DNA from: CAZDKK01 sp964603725
Lineage (GTDB): Bacteria; Eisenbacteria; RBG-16-71-46; CAIMUX01; WJJG01
Direction: 5' to 3'
Length of the DNA: 64,000 bases
Assembly: GCA_964603725.1 (NCBI GenBank)
Contig: CAZRWW010000008.1
Span: 43,724-107,723 of the forward strand
Each line of letters opens with the position of its first letter. Position 1 is the stretch's first letter. The translations under genes were made by a program, and so were the position numbers. Shown in pieces: positions 60,717 to 64,000 of the stretch. The notes beneath the pieces were generated by a model. That model searched no databases, had not been told where the DNA came from, and worked only from the letters and a program-made list of their open reading frames with translations.

Positions 60717-63632
60717 CTAGTAGAGCTGCACGCTCACCCCGGCGCGCAACTGGAACGGCTGGCTGTAGTGGCGTGGGTCGGTGATCCGCTTCGCGTACTG
60801 CTCCCCGGTGACTTCGGACGGCCACGCGCTGCTGCAGCTCTCGAACTGCGCGCAGCCGTCGTCGTCGGGCTCTCCCGTGGCGCGGTAGACGCCCTCGGCG
60901 TTCTTGAGACCCAGCAGATTGAGCGCCTCCACGCGGAAGACGACGACGTGGGCGGCGACCAGGAGCTTGCGCGTCAAGGCGAGATCCACGGTGAAACGCG
61001 CCGGCATGCGCTGTCCATTGCGGGGCGCATCCTCGGGCGGGACATCTGTGAGCACGAATGCGCCGTCGACCCGCTGGGGCAGCACGCCGGCGGCATAGGC
61101 GCGAGTCTGGGTGTAGGGTTGGCCCGTCTCCAGTCGCACCACCACGCCTTTCGTCCAGCCGCTGGTCAGGGCGGTGAACCAGTCGGCGTATCCCGAACGC
61201 TCGCGGCCGCGGGCGATCAAGGCCAGGCTGACTTGATGCGCGCGGTCGAGGTTCGAAGGCCGGTAGATCCCGCGATCGAGTTCATTGTCGTCGTTCACCG
61301 CATCATAGATGCCGCCCCGGTATCGACCGAGGCCTTCGGATTCGTATTCTCCCTGGGGGTGGTCGGGATCGAGCCATCGGCTGTTCAGCAGCGGCGGCTC
61401 GTAGCTGTCACTCTCGATGCGTCCCAGATCGTAGGCCACTCGCAGCCACCACTTGCCGTGCTGATCGCCGGTCGTCGCGTCGACGTGCAGCCCATAGCGA
61501 CGCAGCGCGCCTCCGTTCACGTAGACCGGGACGATCAGACGCTCGTCGTCCGCATCGCTCAGCATCCCCAGGTCCGCGTAGTCCATGGTGATGGCATCCG
61601 CCAACCAGCCGGCGTGCGCGGAGGCCTGCAGGGTCCAGGCGCCGCCGCCCAGCGCCAGCGGCGTGGCCGCGCCCAGCTCGACGCCCAGCTCCTGCTCGGG
61701 CTCGAGGGCGGGGTTGCCCATCACACCCTCCTTGTTGGCGGCGTCGACCAGGAAGGCGCGCGGCGAGAAGAGCGCTTCGAGCGGAGGATCGTACATGCGC
61801 CGGAATCCCACTGCCCACAACCGGCGGTCGCTGAGTGACACCCATCGCAGGCCCAGGTAGGCCTCGGGGTCGATCTGCACGTCGGTGCCGCGCAGATCGC
61901 CAGCGTCGAGACCCTCGGGGTTCGTGCCGCCGGCCAGCGGGCGGTCCAGCGAGACCAGCCCCGAGTCGTCGCAGGCCAGCCAGTGGGCACCCAGTTGGGC
62001 GTCGATTCGCACGCGGTCGCCGACGGCTCGCCGCAGCCAGACTCCCGTGCGGCCCGACAGCGCTTGTCCGGGGTCGTTGTCGCCGGCGTGGGCTTCGCGG
62101 CCCGTGGCGTCGTAGCCGATGGCGAGGACCCGTCCGTACGCCACGTCGAGGTCCTCGATCCAGGTGTCGAGCGGGGAGAAATGCTCGTAGCGCCGGTAGG
62201 TGTGGAAGCTGTTCTCCGCTCGCAGGCCGATCAGCGTGCGCCCGTCAATGGCGCGGCGCGTGTCGAGTCCGGCCGTCCAGGTCGAGGAATACTTGCGCCC
62301 GAAATACTCGAAGACGTGCGTGGGTTCGAACACGTCGTCGCCGGCCGGCCAGTAGATCAGCGGCTCGTACTCCTCGCCGAGCGGCGGGCGACCGTACTTG
62401 GAGAGGTTCTTCTTGTACAGCCCATCGCCGATCCAGGTGAGATAGCGCTCGTAGGCCACCCACAGCTCGCCCGACGCGTCGTTCCCGAAGCGGCGTGTCA
62501 ACGCCGCCCGGCTCTTGAAGAGGGCGGTTTCCTCGAAGGGGGCATGGTCTTGGTTCTTCCGGTACTCCTCCAGGAAGTGATTGCGCTGCCAGCCGCGTGA
62601 GGAGAGGTCGCAGATGAGGCCCCACCGGCTCTCGTCTCGCCCCGAGGCGGTCGTCCCGGCTTGCAGCACCTTCGCTGTGGCATCGCCGAGCTCCCAGCGG
62701 GCCACCAGATCGAGGACGTCGGCATCGTTGTGGGGCAGCACGCTGCCGCCCGTCGACCGCGGATAGGCGTCCCCGAGGCGCGAGAAACGCCCCGACATCC
62801 AGCCCCGCGTGGACACACCCAGAACGCGGCTGTCGCGCAGGCCCACGTGCCCGCCGAGCTCGAGCCCTTCGGCCGTCGTGCCGGCCACGGTGGCGGCGAG
62901 CCGCGGATTGCCGCCCGCGGCCGTCAGGGGGGCCGCCGGCGTTATCTGCCACAGACTCCAGCCGGCTTGCGGCCCCGGGGGAGACGAACTGAGCGCGATG
63001 GGGCCCGCGATCTCACGCTGGCCGGGCAGGATCTCACGGCGCTCGGCCGGGATGTCGATGGCGACGTCGCCCTCTTCGGCCCCGGGCCTCCAGCGCGTGT
63101 GCGTGTCGAGCGCGGCGAGCAGCCGCTCGTGATCGCCGGGCAGCGCCAGCGCCGCTTCGGGCGACAGCAGCAGGAGCGCGCCCACCGCGTCGTCGCAGCC
63201 GTCGCGAACACGGACGCGTTTGCCGGCCGCATCGAGGGCGATCCGGGTGGTGAGGCCGTCCCAGATCGTGATCGGCCCGGGAGCCGCCCCGACTCCGCCA
63301 GCCGCCACGCTGTAAGAACCGGCCGGCAGGTCCCACAGCGTCGCGCCTCCGCTGGGGATCGCGAAGGTCCGCGACCATCCGGCAGCATGAGTGAGCGTGA
63401 GGTCGTGCTCAGCCGGGGTGTCCACGCGCAGATTGCCGGTTGCCGCCCATGCCTCGGCGCACGCGATCAGCGCCACCGCGGCCAGCGCCGCGAGGGTGCG
63501 CCCCGCGGCGGCTGCGACGCGGGCTGCGACCCTGCGCCCGTACGTGGCCGCCGGGCGCGCTGTCGAGCCCGCCGGCAGGCCAGCGGGCCGGGCTGCAGGG
63601 TGCTGCGGGCGATGGGTCGGCTGTGTCTTCAT
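60717..63632 (-). CDS. TonB-dependent-receptor-like outer-membrane barrel protein
   Basis: 971 residues. A long basic N-region leads to a signal peptide (hydrophobic about 47-62, A-E-A-W-A cleavage). Residues 65-110 form a small beta domain. From about 260 onward the alternating-hydrophobic strands, many Trp/Tyr, and the end LRAGVSVQLY with a terminal aromatic are those of an outer-membrane barrel; EALNLLGLKNAEGVYRATGE resembles the NL(F)N segment of TonB receptors. I do not find a clear TonB box or plug motif, so either the plug is very divergent or it is a different barrel type. AGAGGAG precedes ATG 63632. The ligand is unknown. Confidence 0.75.
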   Translation of the reverse strand: MKTQPTHRPQHPAARPAGLPAGSTARPAATYGRRVAARVAAAAGRTLAALAAVALIACAEAWAATGNLRVDTPAEHDLTLTHAAGWSRTFAIPSGGATLWDLPAGSYSVAAGGVGAAPGPITIWDGLTTRIALDAAGKRVRVRDGCDDAVGALLLLSPEAALALPGDHERLLAALDTHTRWRPGAEEGDVAIDIPAERREILPGQREIAGPIALSSSPPGPQAGWSLWQITPAAPLTAAGGNPRLAATVAGTTAEGLELGGHVGLRDSRVLGVSTRGWMSGRFSRLGDAYPRSTGGSVLPHNDADVLDLVARWELGDATAKVLQAGTTASGRDESRWGLICDLSSRGWQRNHFLEEYRKNQDHAPFEETALFKSRAALTRRFGNDASGELWVAYERYLTWIGDGLYKKNLSKYGRPPLGEEYEPLIYWPAGDDVFEPTHVFEYFGRKYSSTWTAGLDTRRAIDGRTLIGLRAENSFHTYRRYEHFSPLDTWIEDLDVAYGRVLAIGYDATGREAHAGDNDPGQALSGRTGVWLRRAVGDRVRIDAQLGAHWLACDDSGLVSLDRPLAGGTNPEGLDAGDLRGTDVQIDPEAYLGLRWVSLSDRRLWAVGFRRMYDPPLEALFSPRAFLVDAANKEGVMGNPALEPEQELGVELGAATPLALGGGAWTLQASAHAGWLADAITMDYADLGMLSDADDERLIVPVYVNGGALRRYGLHVDATTGDQHGKWWLRVAYDLGRIESDSYEPPLLNSRWLDPDHPQGEYESEGLGRYRGGIYDAVNDDNELDRGIYRPSNLDRAHQVSLALIARGRERSGYADWFTALTSGWTKGVVVRLETGQPYTQTRAYAAGVLPQRVDGAFVLTDVPPEDAPRNGQRMPARFTVDLALTRKLLVAAHVVVFRVEALNLLGLKNAEGVYRATGEPDDDGCAQFESCSSAWPSEVTGEQYAKRITDPRHYSQPFQLRAGVSVQLY

Positions 63633-64000
63633 GCTCGGCTCCTCTCGCATCGCGGGGTTGGCGCGCCTCCTGCGTCCCAGGGTATCCCGTGGGGTCCGCA
63701 GGCGCCGCCCCCGCGGCCAGCATAGGCCGGTTCGAGCCCGGTCACCCCAAGTTCAGACGGCGCCAACGCGGCATTCTACCCCTGTCCGGCCACCCAATCG
63801 ACATTGTTGTCCGACCAGGGTCTCGGTAGACTCGCCGCGATGCGTTTGGGACGCCCCGCGCCTCGGGAAGCGGCCGAGCGCCGGGACCGCCCGGGGCGAC
63901 CGAGGAGTGGGACCGCGCGGGGCGATCGAGCGCGTCCCGCGCCTCGGGAAGCGACCGAGCGCCGGGACCGCGCCCGAAGGTCGAGCGAGCAGCTGAGGAG
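63633..64000. other. Non-coding region at window end with direct repeats
   Basis: 368 bases upstream of the barrel-protein gene. It must hold that gene's promoter. From 63855 on it consists of GC-rich repeated words; no gene is supported. Confidence 0.4.
63855..63971. repeat. 36-bp direct repeat, 81 bases apart
   Basis: cccgcgcctcgggaagcg... at 63855-63890 recurs at 63936-63971 with a single g-to-a change; gggaccgcNcggggcgaNcgag is additionally repeated at 63883 and 63909. The block may continue beyond the window. Confidence 0.85.

Overview
The window is GC-rich DNA (roughly 68-70% by eye) from a Gram-negative-type bacterium. Signs are outer-membrane-type receptors, lipoproteins, a gingipain-family protease with a C-terminal FlgD-like Ig module, a two-subunit class I fumarase, a TIGR03960/DUF2344 radical-SAM protein, and several secreted proteins with a shared C-terminal W-G-x-[IV]-K tag. 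Together these point to the FCB group, most likely a Candidatus Eisenbacteria-like lineage. That placement is inference; no rRNA is present to confirm it. A 100-N run at 8948-9047 shows this is a scaffolded draft or metagenome assembly.

Layout. 1-1290 (+): an unknown protein open at the window edge, coupled to a beta-class DNA methyltransferase. 1387-9378 (-): a DUF255 thioredoxin-like protein with a degenerate active site, a membrane glycosyltransferase-TPR fusion, and a gingipain-like protease. 9696-16770 (+): a sirtuin, then an alpha-glucan module (GH57/DUF3536, DUF4912, GH57 branching enzyme). 16787-22078: accessory and decaying DNA with two tagged secreted proteins (one interrupted by an in-frame TGA), a Ser/Thr kinase with a PD40 beta-propeller, a transposase relic and a frameshifted BlaR1/M56 peptidase relic. 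22648-27916 (-): a sulfatase-like lipoprotein, a B3/B4-domain protein, a rhodanese-methyltransferase fusion and a serine hydrolase. 27979-33049 (-): a complete branched-chain amino-acid ABC transporter, livKHMGF. 33282-34208 (-): a third tagged secreted protein with Cys-rich repeats. 34781-36220 (+): a CDF metal transporter with three tandem C-terminal domains.

36257-49592 is a long minus-strand run transcribed in the order trpS, fumarase alpha and beta, addB, addA, MBL hydrolase, cysE, cysK. It combines tRNA charging, the TCA cycle, double-strand-break repair and cysteine synthesis. 49924-54443 pairs a histone-H1-like DNA-binding protein with both subunits of DNA topoisomerase VI, an enzyme better known from archaea. 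A CPBP protease, a TTG-started radical-SAM/DUF2344 fusion, an HNH endonuclease-like protein and a TonB-receptor-like barrel finish the window.

Recurrent theme: many genes and leaders carry short GC-rich tandem repeats whose periods (15, 18, 21, 27, 36 bp) are always multiples of three. They produce Ala/Pro/Gly/Arg-rich linkers inside otherwise conserved enzymes. No rRNA, tRNA, CRISPR array or intact insertion sequence was recognised.
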